The translations under genes were made by a program, and so were the position numbers. A DNA stretch of 64,000 nucleotides, taken from positions 2,170,001 through 2,234,000 of the forward strand of contig NZ_VOBC01000001.1 in assembly GCF_008369195.1 (NCBI RefSeq). Direction: 5' to 3'. The notes under the pieces were generated by a model. That model saw only the letters and a list, made by a program, of their open reading frames with translations. It had not been told where the DNA came from and searched no databases. This DNA is from Sporosarcina sp. ANT_H38 (lineage in GTDB: Bacteria; Bacillota; Bacilli; Bacillales_A; Planococcaceae). Below are positions 38,917 through 47,897 of this stretch, piece by piece (the stretch's first letter is position 1; each line of letters opens with the position of its first letter).

Positions 38917-40137
38917 TTGAAAGCCATAGGAATTATTGTCGAATATAACCCATTTCATAACGGCCATCATTACCATGCAAAGCAAGCGAAAAAGATGACT
39001 AACTCTGATATCGTCATTGCCGTCATGAGCGGTAATTTCCTTCAACGGGGAGAACCCGCATTTGTCGACAAATGGACACGCGCCAACATGGCTCTAAATA
39101 ACGGCGTGGACATCGTTCTAGAGCTTCCTTACGCATTCGCTACCGCTAATGCTCCAACCTTCGCGCGTGGCGCTATACAGCTGTTGGACGCCGCTCAGTG
39201 CAATGCATTTTGCTTCGGCAGCGAAGATGGTGCAATTGAACCTTTTGAGAGAAGTCTTCGCCTCATCGAACAAGCCGGGGAAAATTATGAGTCAACTGTA
39301 AAAGAAGCCGTCAGTCGCGGACTTAGTTATCCAAAAGCATTAAATGAGGCCTATCACTCGGCTGCCAATTCCTCTACGATTGAAGGTACGCTTGCTGATC
39401 TATCAAAGCCAAATAATATTTTAGGATTTCATTACATGGAAGCGGCCAATACAATAGGCTCGGCAATGAAAGCTGTCACAATTCCGCGTATTGTTGCACA
39501 GTATCATGACGATGCAATAGAGGGCAACCATATAGCGAGTGCAACTGGAATCAGAAAATCCTTTTTCGGATCAGACACATTAGGGTCAGTTACAGACTTC
39601 ATACCTGATGCAACACGCGAAATTTTACAAGGGTGGCAAGAGGAACATCAATCATTCGGAAACTGGCCGTCTTTCTATCCTCAGCTCCGTTTCACAATTT
39701 TACGGGAAGGTCCCGAACGTCTCGCGATGATTGCGGACGTCACGGAAGGGATTGAGAATCTTTTGTACCGAGCAGCAGCTAATAACGGAACATTTGAAGG
39801 CTTTATGGATCAAGTGAAATCAAAACGATACACCTGGACTCGCCTCCAACGAATGCTGACTCATATATTTACTGGTTTTACGTACGATATTCGGAGCAGA
39901 ATGGAAGCCCCTTCCTATTTACGGTTACTTGGAATGACAACCGCCGGAAGATTATATTTGAATGAACATAAAAAAAGGCTGAAGCTTCCTCTTGTTAGCA
40001 AAGCAGCAGCCTTCTCAAATCCTTCACTTGAATTCGATATCCACGCATCAGATATGTATGCACTCGGAATCGGAAACGGAACTTCTAGCACCCGAATCGG
40101 TGTCGATTATAATACACATCCAATTATAATTCAGTGA
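38917..40137 (+). CDS. tmcAL: tRNA(Met) cytidine acetate ligase
   Basis: Uses acetate and ATP to make N4-acetylcytidine at position 34 of elongator tRNA-Met; called YlbM in B. subtilis. The nucleotidyltransferase motif is EYNPFHNGHHYH near residue 10, and GNFLQRGEPAFVDKWTRANMAL follows. I chose TTG at 38917, which lies 6 bases after AAGGAG and gives the family N-terminus MKAIGIIVEYNPFHNG; a GTG at 38908 overlaps the ribosome site. About 406 residues. It is divergent from ylbN, with 126 bases between them. Confidence 0.93.
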   Translation: MKAIGIIVEYNPFHNGHHYHAKQAKKMTNSDIVIAVMSGNFLQRGEPAFVDKWTRANMALNNGVDIVLELPYAFATANAPTFARGAIQLLDAAQCNAFCFGSEDGAIEPFERSLRLIEQAGENYESTVKEAVSRGLSYPKALNEAYHSAANSSTIEGTLADLSKPNNILGFHYMEAANTIGSAMKAVTIPRIVAQYHDDAIEGNHIASATGIRKSFFGSDTLGSVTDFIPDATREILQGWQEEHQSFGNWPSFYPQLRFTILREGPERLAMIADVTEGIENLLYRAAANNGTFEGFMDQVKSKRYTWTRLQRMLTHIFTGFTYDIRSRMEAPSYLRLLGMTTAGRLYLNEHKKRLKLPLVSKAAAFSNPSLEFDIHASDMYALGIGNGTSSTRIGVDYNTHPIIIQ

Positions 40138-40250
40138 AGATAGTTAGGTTGAGATAAAGATTCCGTTCAACACCTCTACGGCACTCTGGGATGCCTCCCG
40201 CCTTAAGCCAAGCAGTTTCGCCGCCAACCTTAGGGATTCACCTTACAGTG

Positions 40251-40283
40251 TCCAGTTACGGGACACTGTAAGGAGCCTGCGCT
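40251..40283. repeat. REP-like hairpin, 13-bp perfect stem
   Basis: CCTTACAGTGTCC pairs perfectly with GGACACTGTAAGG around AGTTACG-like loop sequence. A second, shorter relative, GTGCCAGTTACTGACAC, lies at about 40337-40353. The CAGTTAC loop is shared. The 299-base gap between ylbM and ylbL shows no open frame or clear terminator besides these. They resemble REP hairpins moved by Y1 (IS200-like) transposases, but no such gene is nearby. Confidence 0.6.
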
Positions 40284-40436
40284 AACTCTACATGGATAAA
40301 GCGATTACTCTAGTAGAGTGAAGGAAAAATGCAACGTGCCAGTTACTGACACCACACACCGGTTAACAAAGCTCACATTGAACAATCTCTAGGAGTGTAA
40401 AGGACATAAAAATCCCCTTCGCTATATCCAAACAGT

Positions 40437-41483
40437 TTACTTTTCTTCAAGTGTCGCTAAATAATCAAGTGCATCATCCACGGTTTTCACTGGCACAATC
40501 TTCATTTTTGTGCCTATTTTTTCTGCCACTGCTACAGCTTCTTCGTAATTAGTCAGTATTCCCGGATTCGCAACCCTTACTTCATCAGGCAAATCATCCT
40601 CTGGTGCGAAGAATATTTCCACGTCTTGGCGAGATGCTGCTATCACTTTAAAATCCGCTCCCCCAATCCTTCCGACGGTTCCATCCTCCAGCATTTCTCC
40701 AGTTCCAGCTATGTTATATCCTTTAGTAAGGTCTTCATCTAGCAACTGGTTCATAATTTCAAGAGTGAACATTAGTCCCGCAGATGGTCCACCTATATTC
40801 GATGTTTTGAAATCGACTTCCGGATCAGTCGTGAGTGTTCTATCCTCTTCAAAACGTACGCCGAGTCCAGCACGCCCATCACTGTCAGGTATCTCTTTCA
40901 AGACGAGCGTTACATCGAGCTTCTTGCCATCCCTGTCCAACGAAATTTTTACTTCATCTCCCAATTTCTTATCTCCAATAAGGGTAAAGAATTGTCCTGA
41001 TTCTTTCAACTCGACATTGTCAACCATACGAATCTTATCTCCGAGTTCCAAGATACCGTCGGCCGCTCCCCCTTCAAGGACCATCATGACAAAGACACCA
41101 TCATACTGGATGTCAACGGGAAGCCCTGCTTTTTCAAAAGCAACTGTAATTGCATTGAATTGTGAGCCAGTCATGAGTTTCTTCTGCCGAATATTATATT
41201 CCTTATCATCTTCTCCATCTCTTCTTACATTTTCAGCAGGAAGAAGCTTCTTCTTATCGGTGAATTTCGATAAAACATAAGAAGCTGGTGTCGCTTTGGA
41301 AACGGAAATCGTCATAAGACTGAAACTTCCAGAATCGTTCTCATCTCCGCCAACTACCTCGACGAGTGGATCCAATTCATATGCTCCTCCCGGCTGCGAT
41401 ATATAAGAATCGAGTGGATAAACAAATAAAATGGCTACGATGACAAGCGAAATACCTATCCCACCGAATTTTTTCTTTTTCAT
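40437..41483 (-). CDS. ylbL: PDZ-domain secreted Lon-like serine protease
   Basis: Membrane-anchored protease (SepM/YlbL family) with a PDZ domain and a C-terminal Lon-type domain facing outside. From the ATG at 41483 it has 348 residues: an N-terminal helix at residues 7-24, PDZ around residues 110-190 (GVFVMMVLEGGAADGILELGDKI), then the Lon fold with catalytic Ser in NIGGPSAGLMFTLEI and Lys in GGADFKVIAA. GGAGG lies ahead of the start; the frame to 41570 lacks a ribosome site. In B. subtilis YlbL degrades the cell-division inhibitor YneA. Confidence 0.92.
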   Translation of the reverse strand: MKKKKFGGIGISLVIVAILFVYPLDSYISQPGGAYELDPLVEVVGGDENDSGSFSLMTISVSKATPASYVLSKFTDKKKLLPAENVRRDGEDDKEYNIRQKKLMTGSQFNAITVAFEKAGLPVDIQYDGVFVMMVLEGGAADGILELGDKIRMVDNVELKESGQFFTLIGDKKLGDEVKISLDRDGKKLDVTLVLKEIPDSDGRAGLGVRFEEDRTLTTDPEVDFKTSNIGGPSAGLMFTLEIMNQLLDEDLTKGYNIAGTGEMLEDGTVGRIGGADFKVIAASRQDVEIFFAPEDDLPDEVRVANPGILTNYEEAVAVAEKIGTKMKIVPVKTVDDALDYLATLEEK

Positions 41484-41610
41484 TTTAGGGACACCTCCGT
41501 TAATAGCCTGTACTTTCTTTACATATATATAAGTGTAGCACCAAAAAAAGACTGACAAAAGATTTTTCACTAATTTTTCGTCATACTCGAAAATCGAAAG
41601 GAGCGGGTGC

Positions 41611-42531
41611 GTGATCGAAGGAATGCATGCACGCCTTTATAATGTGATCAACCTTGTAGTCATTTGGGGACTTATCATTCTGTTCATTTTACAGCCAAGC
41701 ATTGCACACGCTGGAGCCAAAGCCGGTGCACAGCTGTTTATCCATGCACTGCTTCCGTATTTACTTCCCTATATCATATTGACACAATGGCTTTTAAAAA
41801 TGCCGAATCGTACACAAAAAGTACCCAAGTGGAGACGCTTTTTGAAAGCATATGTACTAGGATCGTTCGGCGGATTCCCAGTTGGTGCTGTAACTGTAAC
41901 CGAAATGATGAAAAATGGTGAATTATCGCAGAAGCAAAGCAGTCTACTTCTCGCCGCATGCCATGCACCAGGGCCGATGTTCATCATTGGTTTCGTGGGA
42001 ACTGAATTATTTGGAAACGTCAGCGCAGGATGGAAGTTGCTTGCAGCCATTCATATCGCAAATGTTCTATTCTTTTTACTAGCAGTTTTATTTCTGCACC
42101 GCGAAGATGATACAGAAATACCCCTTTCACAACTTCCAAAGAAAGTAAAAGGGATGCCACTTCTTGACGCTATCAAGGAAAGTTCGACAATAATTGTTCT
42201 TGTCGCAACCACCGTCATTTTCTTTTCTTCACTTGGAACTGTGCTATCAACAGTTTTTACTTCGGCATTCACAGTGGAGATGGGAATTTCAAAAACCTTT
42301 GCTTTATCCATTTTCGAAATGACTTCAGGTGTTCAATCTGCAACAGATCACTTTTATGGTTCTCCTATTTTTCCTTTTCTTGTTGCAGCAATCATTTCCA
42401 TGAACGGAATGAGTATCCATATGCAAGTTTTCGTCATCGCAAAGACCTGCAACATTTCTATGACACCTTACGTAATCGGACGAATCTGGAGCGTCATTCT
42501 CGTTCCGGTAATCTTCTACCTTATCTACTAA
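41611..42531 (+). CDS. ylbJ: Sporulation integral membrane protein YlbJ
   Basis: Membrane protein needed for normal spore cortex in B. subtilis. At 306 residues it starts at a GTG (41611) with a GGAG site, and about eight hydrophobic segments are visible. Family blocks are LLPYLLPYIIL, LGSFGGFPVGAVTVTEM and CHAPGPMFIIGFVG, of the nucleoside-recognition GATE fold. It is shorter than B. subtilis YlbJ (about 408), apparently at the C-terminal part. It is divergent from ylbL; no strong promoter is clear, although CATACTCG at 41583 resembles a sigma-E -10 box. Confidence 0.87.
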   Translation: MIEGMHARLYNVINLVVIWGLIILFILQPSIAHAGAKAGAQLFIHALLPYLLPYIILTQWLLKMPNRTQKVPKWRRFLKAYVLGSFGGFPVGAVTVTEMMKNGELSQKQSSLLLAACHAPGPMFIIGFVGTELFGNVSAGWKLLAAIHIANVLFFLLAVLFLHREDDTEIPLSQLPKKVKGMPLLDAIKESSTIIVLVATTVIFFSSLGTVLSTVFTSAFTVEMGISKTFALSIFEMTSGVQSATDHFYGSPIFPFLVAAIISMNGMSIHMQVFVIAKTCNISMTPYVIGRIWSVILVPVIFYLIY

Positions 42532-42535
42532 AAAA

Positions 42536-42577
42536 CAAAAATGGTTATGATGAAAAGTTGATTTCATCATAACCACG
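42536..42577 (-). terminator. coaD terminator
   Basis: A perfect 14-bp stem, TGGTTATGATGAAA with TTTCATCATAACCA. The T-rich run lies on the minus-strand side (CCATTTTTGTTTTTT), so it ends coaD transcripts; it may also slow ylbJ transcription arriving from the other side. Confidence 0.85.
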
Positions 42578-42586
42578 GGACAATCA

Positions 42587-43624
<1,038 letters not shown>

Positions 43625-43628
<4 letters not shown>

Positions 43629-45064
43629 TTGTCGACCTCCTCTATCAATGCTGACATTCTGACGATATCAATCGTATTTGCCGTTTTCTCAATACTTAAC
43701 AGGAATAACCGCTTGAACCAACTCTCTTCGAAATATAAATCACCTTCCAAAATTTCGAACGGCATCGTTACAACATCATACTTTTTTTCATTATAGACAT
43801 AAAAAAGTTCTTTCTTAGGGAATCTAAATTTCCTTGTGCCATTTTCAATATAAATGGACCGGTCATTCGATTTGATGGTATAACCCGCAAGGTTCAAGAT
43901 TTTCTTTGCAGGATACAGGGTTTTTCCATCTTTTAATATGAGTTGAACACCCGTAGTACTCGCACCTTCAAATTTGGTTTCTCGCGGATCTTCAATGAGA
44001 AACGGATGGAAGGCTGTAGCGTCATATATATTTTTCGTGAAATACGATGTCTTAAAGCCTGTTACTTCTCCTGCTAACGAATCCAAAACTGATGCATTAA
44101 CTTCCTGCCCTGAGCTATCATTCAACATTTTTTTGAACTGTTTAAGTTCCTCTACTGTAATTGATTCAGTTAGCATTTTATAAGCTTTACGTGATTTCTC
44201 CATTCCTATTGGCTTTCCTCCTAGAATCGAAGCAACCAGTTCAGCCGTCATACGTTCTTTTTCCGGTATTGTAAAACGCGCATACATACTTCCCCTTAGA
44301 AATCGGTCGGATACTTTATCCACATCTGCATTTTTCGAAACAATAAATCTGGTTGCATTTACAGAGGGATTTGTAGCATCAACTACAATTGTCGAGTGGT
44401 TGGCATCAATTGCTTTGAGCGCACTATCCACTTCCTCAAGTCCCGCAGTATTGCTTCCAGCTCCATATACCGAAAGCCTATCCCCCGCATAGAGTACCGG
44501 CAAATTAGTACGCTGCCAGTAAAGATCCTTGACCTCACCCTCGCCACGGAATAATGCATAATTGATGTTCGTCATTTTTTTAGCACCAACCCGCTTCAAG
44601 CCATTTACCCATAATCCACCAATTCCAGTTTCATCGGTCATATGAAATAATGTGTATGAAGCAGAAGATCCATGTAGGCCGGCGAACGGTTCCCTGTATA
44701 GAGCCGTTTGTTTCATTAATCCTTCTTTTGGTATTACATATGAAATGGATTGACGGTCATTCTCCCCTTCAAGGAAGGCTATAGAATTCTCGTCCAATCG
44801 ATTACAGGACGTTGCGTCCACAAGATAACAAGAACGATTAATGCTATCTTTAGGCCAAACAATTTCATGTCGCACGTTCGATAAACCGCTGAAATGCTGG
44901 CGAATATGAAGGCCCTCGGGACGATTTACCACTTCAATTTCCTGAGTGAACGTCGCAATATCAAGCTCATGGCCATTTGCGCCTTCCGCTTGATAATAAT
45001 GCATATAAATTAGAAGGCTGTTCACAATAAGTAAAAGGACCATAGTTCTTACTATAAATTTCAA
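43625..45064 (-). CDS. Exported protein of unknown function with stalk-like C-terminal domain
   Basis: I do not recognise the family. The 479-residue protein has an N-terminal signal anchor (basic residues, then hydrophobic residues 7-22). The middle 280 residues are without a motif I can name. The C-terminal 85 residues (VQLILKDGKTLYPAKKILNLAGYTIK, FRFPKKELFYVYNEKKYDVVT) resemble the stalk or copper-amine-oxidase N-terminal repeat found on secreted Firmicutes proteins. It overlaps rsmD (GTGA), so it is translated with it. GGAGG lies ahead of rsmD, inside this gene. Confidence 0.6.
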
Positions 45065-45161
45065 ATCCTACGCCTCCCTGAAAGAATTGATGAATGCGCC
45101 TTAGCAATTGGAATGGTATGATGAGTCTAGATTTATGTATTCAGAGAGGTAGTGTTTATAT

Positions 45162-45557
45162 ATGATATTAAACCAACGATTCATAGAGCTCGGCGAAGGA
45201 TATGGAGATGTTTATGAACTATGTGAACTGATCAAAACGAATAGCGACCGCCTGCATAGGACATTAATCTTATCCTCGGAAACGCCAACAGGTCATGCTT
45301 TGTCATTCGCAGCAGCCTTTGAGCCCGCAAATGATAGTAAGTTCATGCCAATTTACATTTGCAGGGAAGGGATTATCCAGCAAGATACCATCAAATCGAA
45401 AAGAAGACTACTCTTTGAAGAAACGGCTGAAAAGGTCGGGAGTACACCAGCCGTTATCGAGTTGAAAAACTCTTCAGTATTTGCAGAACGAGAATTATTC
45501 TATCAATACACGATTGGGATTCTACGTCTCAACAAACTGCTACCTCCATTGAGATAA
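45162..45557 (+). CDS. Conserved hypothetical protein, possibly DUF7147
   Basis: A 131-residue acidic protein starting MILNQRFIELGEGYGDVYELCEL, with the core MPIYICREGIIQQDTIKSKRRLLFEETAEK and ending YQYTIGILRLNKLLPPLR. From memory it resembles a small Bacillales family (DUF7147 type) of unknown function; I hold that recall as uncertain. It is divergent from the exported protein and convergent with ylbG, whose stop lies two bases away. GAGGTAG is near its ATG. Confidence 0.6.
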   Translation: MILNQRFIELGEGYGDVYELCELIKTNSDRLHRTLILSSETPTGHALSFAAAFEPANDSKFMPIYICREGIIQQDTIKSKRRLLFEETAEKVGSTPAVIELKNSSVFAERELFYQYTIGILRLNKLLPPLR

Positions 45558-45559
45558 TT

Positions 45560-45829
45560 TTATAATCCAGTTTTATAGTCATATTCTTTCGCTTTATCAG
45601 GTTTTGCATTTTCATATTCTGTTTTCACAAATGGACGGTATGATGGCAAAACTTTTTTCACAGATGGAAGACGTTCTATTTTACCCATGACCGTATCGAC
45701 ATCCTCCTTATTACAATATAGGACGACATACTTCATTGTGCGTGATATATAATGGACATGACCGTATTTACGAAATGATTTTGCTTGTTTCAAATGATGA
45801 AGAAAGACAATAATACCTTGACGATCGAT
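45560..45829 (-). CDS. ylbG: DUF2129 protein YlbG
   Basis: An 89-residue cytoplasmic protein of the YlbG family with no known activity. It begins [45 protein letters not shown] and ends [25 protein letters not shown], matching B. subtilis YlbG end to end. ATG at 45829 follows a GAGGGG site; the reading from 45868 does not. In B. subtilis it lies between ylbF and ylbH, as here in spirit, though other genes have been inserted. Confidence 0.88.
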   Translation of the reverse strand: MDRQGIIVFLHHLKQAKSFRKYGHVHYISRTMKYVVLYCNKEDVDTVMGKIERLPSVKKVLPSYRPFVKTEYENAKPDKAKEYDYKTGL

Positions 45830-45892
45830 CATAGATTTCCCCTCTTTTCCTAACCCATAGAATACCATAGGACTGAAAAGCCCTGCAAGAAC

Positions 45893-46232
45893 AAAAGCGG
45901 AAACGCCTGTTCAAAGACGGTAGGCTTAAGAAGGGCACGCTTTACCAGAGAAGGACGCAGTTCAACCCTTACTAGCCAGACCAGCTTATAACCAAGCCTC
46001 TAGGTACTGCAATCTGGAATTGGAGTATCGCCCTTCATAGGTTATCCACAGGTTAAGAATTTTATAATTCCCTAAGCAACAAAAGAAAGGCTGAAGGTAT
46101 ACTAAAATTCCAAATCCTGTAGAACAAGGAGGAAAGTAGTTCTATCCCTCCCTACCGCATGACCTAAATCCTGTAAACACAAGCGACTCGAACGTCTGGC
46201 GACTGGTGCCTGGAACCTGGAGCTGGACCTGA
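45893..46232. repeat. Degenerate dispersed repeat upstream of ylbG
   Basis: The 474-base gap between ylbG and the glycerophosphodiesterase has a left-edge relic AAGCGGAAACGCC at 45896 and a right-edge relic TGGCGACTGGTGCCTGG, with CTGGAGCTGGAC, ending at 46232. Between them are eroded inner modules (GAGGAAAGTAGTTCTATCCC at 46129) and a consensus DnaA box. No open frame. The promoter of the next gene begins seven bases after its right edge. Confidence 0.55.
46042..46050 (+). other. Isolated consensus DnaA box
   Basis: TTATCCACA is an exact DnaA box. It stands alone, 250 bases ahead of the glycerophosphodiesterase, with no AT-rich unwinding region and no further boxes close by, so it is not an origin. 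Confidence 0.35.
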
Positions 46233-46238
46233 ACATTG

Positions 46239-46267
46239 CTGACAACGCCAATCTTTTGCCCTATAAT
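46239..46267 (+). promoter_or_regulatory. Sigma-A promoter of the glycerophosphodiesterase gene
   Basis: CTGACA (46239-46244), 17-bp spacer, TATAAT (46262-46267), an exact -10. The start codon at 46304 follows an AAGGAGG site. Confidence 0.75.
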
Positions 46268-46303
46268 GGAGAAATATAGCTGATTAATTAAGGAGGCTTC
46301 CGA

Positions 46304-47215
46304 ATGGGTAGAAAAACAAATGTGGCACTTACAGTAGGTGCGGCCGGCGTTGCCGCATGGGCAGCTTCCAAAGTTGTCGCAAAACCGGTACCGCGTAAAG
46401 GTAAAAAAGCACTTGCTTTCGATACGCCGGTCATTCTTGCTCACCGGGGTGGTCTATCAGAAGCTCCCGAGAACACATTAGCAGCATTTTCAAAATCGGC
46501 TGAGCTTGGGATACATGGATTTGCAGTCGATATCCGGTTAACAAAAGATGAAGAGATTATTGTCTTCCATGATGAATTTGCAGATCGGACAACAGATTTC
46601 TCTGGAAGAATTGCTGACTATACCCTAAGCGAATTAAAAATGGCTGATGCAGGCTATTGGTTTGAAGATGAGAATCAAAATCTTTCTTATCGTGGAAAGA
46701 ACGTAGAAGTACTTTCTCTCCGCGAACTGCTTCAAAAATTCCCACATATGCTAATAGCCATCAATCTGAAAGATTCTCCCGATACCTATGAAGGAAGCTT
46801 GATGCCTTCAAAACTATGGAGACTTCTTGAAGAGTTGGGTGCTGAAGACTGTGTTGTTGTAACAAGTTCATATGATGAACAGACCGACAGATTCAACTTA
46901 TATGCGCAAAACAAAGTAGCTATCGGTGCAGGTGATAACGAAGTAAAAAAAGCATATGCCTCTTTTTCAAGTATGTTCGGTCATCTTTATAGCCCACGTG
47001 CAGATTTATTCAGAATTCCAGAAAAACTAGGCGTGTTTTCTATCGGCACTGAAAATTTCATCAAGTTTCTCTCACAAATTAATATCCCCGTTTATTTTGA
47101 AGGAGTGAATGATAAAGAGTCGTTCGTTAAACTTCTACATGTTGGAGCAGCAGGTTTCATCACAGATCGACCGACTGTCGCAATGGAAGTTGTGCAAGAA
47201 AACTTAGGCGAATAA
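46304..47215 (+). CDS. Glycerophosphodiester phosphodiesterase family protein
   Basis: TIM-barrel phosphodiesterase expected to hydrolyse glycerophosphodiesters to glycerol 3-phosphate and an alcohol. After a short hydrophobic N-terminus (VALTVGAAGVAAWAASKVVA, residues 6-25, probably a membrane anchor) comes the signature ILAHRGGLSEAPENTLAAF, with catalytic His near residue 47, then VDIRLTKDEEIIVFHDE with the metal ligands. Length 303. It is not part of the ylb cluster in B. subtilis and stands between its own promoter and terminator, so it looks like an insertion. Confidence 0.88.
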   Translation: MGRKTNVALTVGAAGVAAWAASKVVAKPVPRKGKKALAFDTPVILAHRGGLSEAPENTLAAFSKSAELGIHGFAVDIRLTKDEEIIVFHDEFADRTTDFSGRIADYTLSELKMADAGYWFEDENQNLSYRGKNVEVLSLRELLQKFPHMLIAINLKDSPDTYEGSLMPSKLWRLLEELGAEDCVVVTSSYDEQTDRFNLYAQNKVAIGAGDNEVKKAYASFSSMFGHLYSPRADLFRIPEKLGVFSIGTENFIKFLSQINIPVYFEGVNDKESFVKLLHVGAAGFITDRPTVAMEVVQENLGE

Positions 47216-47220
47216 ACAAA

Positions 47221-47271
47221 GATAGGTTGCATCCATGTCGACTTTCCGACATAGATGCAACCTATTTTTTC
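47221..47271 (+). terminator. Terminator of the glycerophosphodiesterase gene
   Basis: ATAGGTTGCATCCATGTCG pairs with CGACATAGATGCAACCTAT (one mismatch) around a six-base loop, then TTTTTTC. One of the strongest hairpins in the window. After it, 47290-47399 carries only eroded repeat-like sequence. Confidence 0.93.
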
Positions 47272-47399
47272 ATGTCTAGACTACCTAAGCTAAACGGCGC
47301 TTCTGCTTTTTTTCTAAGGTAATTATAAACTCTCGGACTCTGGATAACCTGCGAAAGATGATATCTCGCCTAGACTCCAGGCCCCTTACCCTTTTCTTA

Positions 47400-47840
47400 T
47401 CAAGCCGAACACGAACAGCCTCCGCCTGTGCCGCAACTTCCACCACAAGAAGAGTCGGAAAAGAATGCACTGCCAGCTGGAACTTTTACTTCATCTGAAA
47501 CCGATTTAGCGATGATTGAACCAATTTCGTCAAACATATATTGAACGTCATTTTCAGCCAATCGAAGCGCTGCAACTTGTTCATTCATATCAAGCTCACG
47601 TTTTTGTACGCGTATGCTTTTCATTACTATATTATGATCCGGATGGTATCTTCCAAATCGTTGGACTTCTTCATAACGTTCCTTCATTGCCGTGAACTCT
47701 TGAATTGATTTCACAAGTTCCGTGTCCGAATAGACATCATCATGGGCTTTGCGATATTCAGCCACCTCTTCAGAAGAAAGCATCATTGCCGTTAGATCTT
47801 CTGCATTTTCAATGATGGTGATCCATTCGTCTGTCATCAT
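47400..47840 (-). CDS. ricF: RicF (YlbF) subunit of the RNase Y-regulating complex
   Basis: Part of the RicA-RicF-RicT complex that steers RNase Y processing and promotes sporulation and competence. About 146 residues: a helical bundle (AEYRKAHDDVYSDTELVKSIQEF, MNEQVAALRLAENDVQYMFDEIGSIIAKSVS) and a C-terminal cysteine-rich tail SSCGGSCGTGGGCSCSA, with five cysteines. The Ric complex binds two [4Fe-4S] clusters, so the tail may contribute ligands. ATG at 47840 follows GGAGGGG. It is downstream of murE on the same strand with a 57-base gap. Confidence 0.9.
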   Translation of the reverse strand: MMTDEWITIIENAEDLTAMMLSSEEVAEYRKAHDDVYSDTELVKSIQEFTAMKERYEEVQRFGRYHPDHNIVMKSIRVQKRELDMNEQVAALRLAENDVQYMFDEIGSIIAKSVSDEVKVPAGSAFFSDSSCGGSCGTGGGCSCSA

Positions 47841-47897
47841 AGAATGATCCCCTCCAATCACACACTTATCATAACAGATGAAACGGTGTGCATGCAC

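Noticed and set aside
38791-39045. Longer YlbN N-terminus from 39045
   Set aside because: It overlaps the start of the divergent tmcAL gene, lacks a ribosome site and does not resemble the family.
46042-46050. Replication origin
   Set aside because: One DnaA box only, no cluster, no unwinding element and no dnaA or gidA neighbours.
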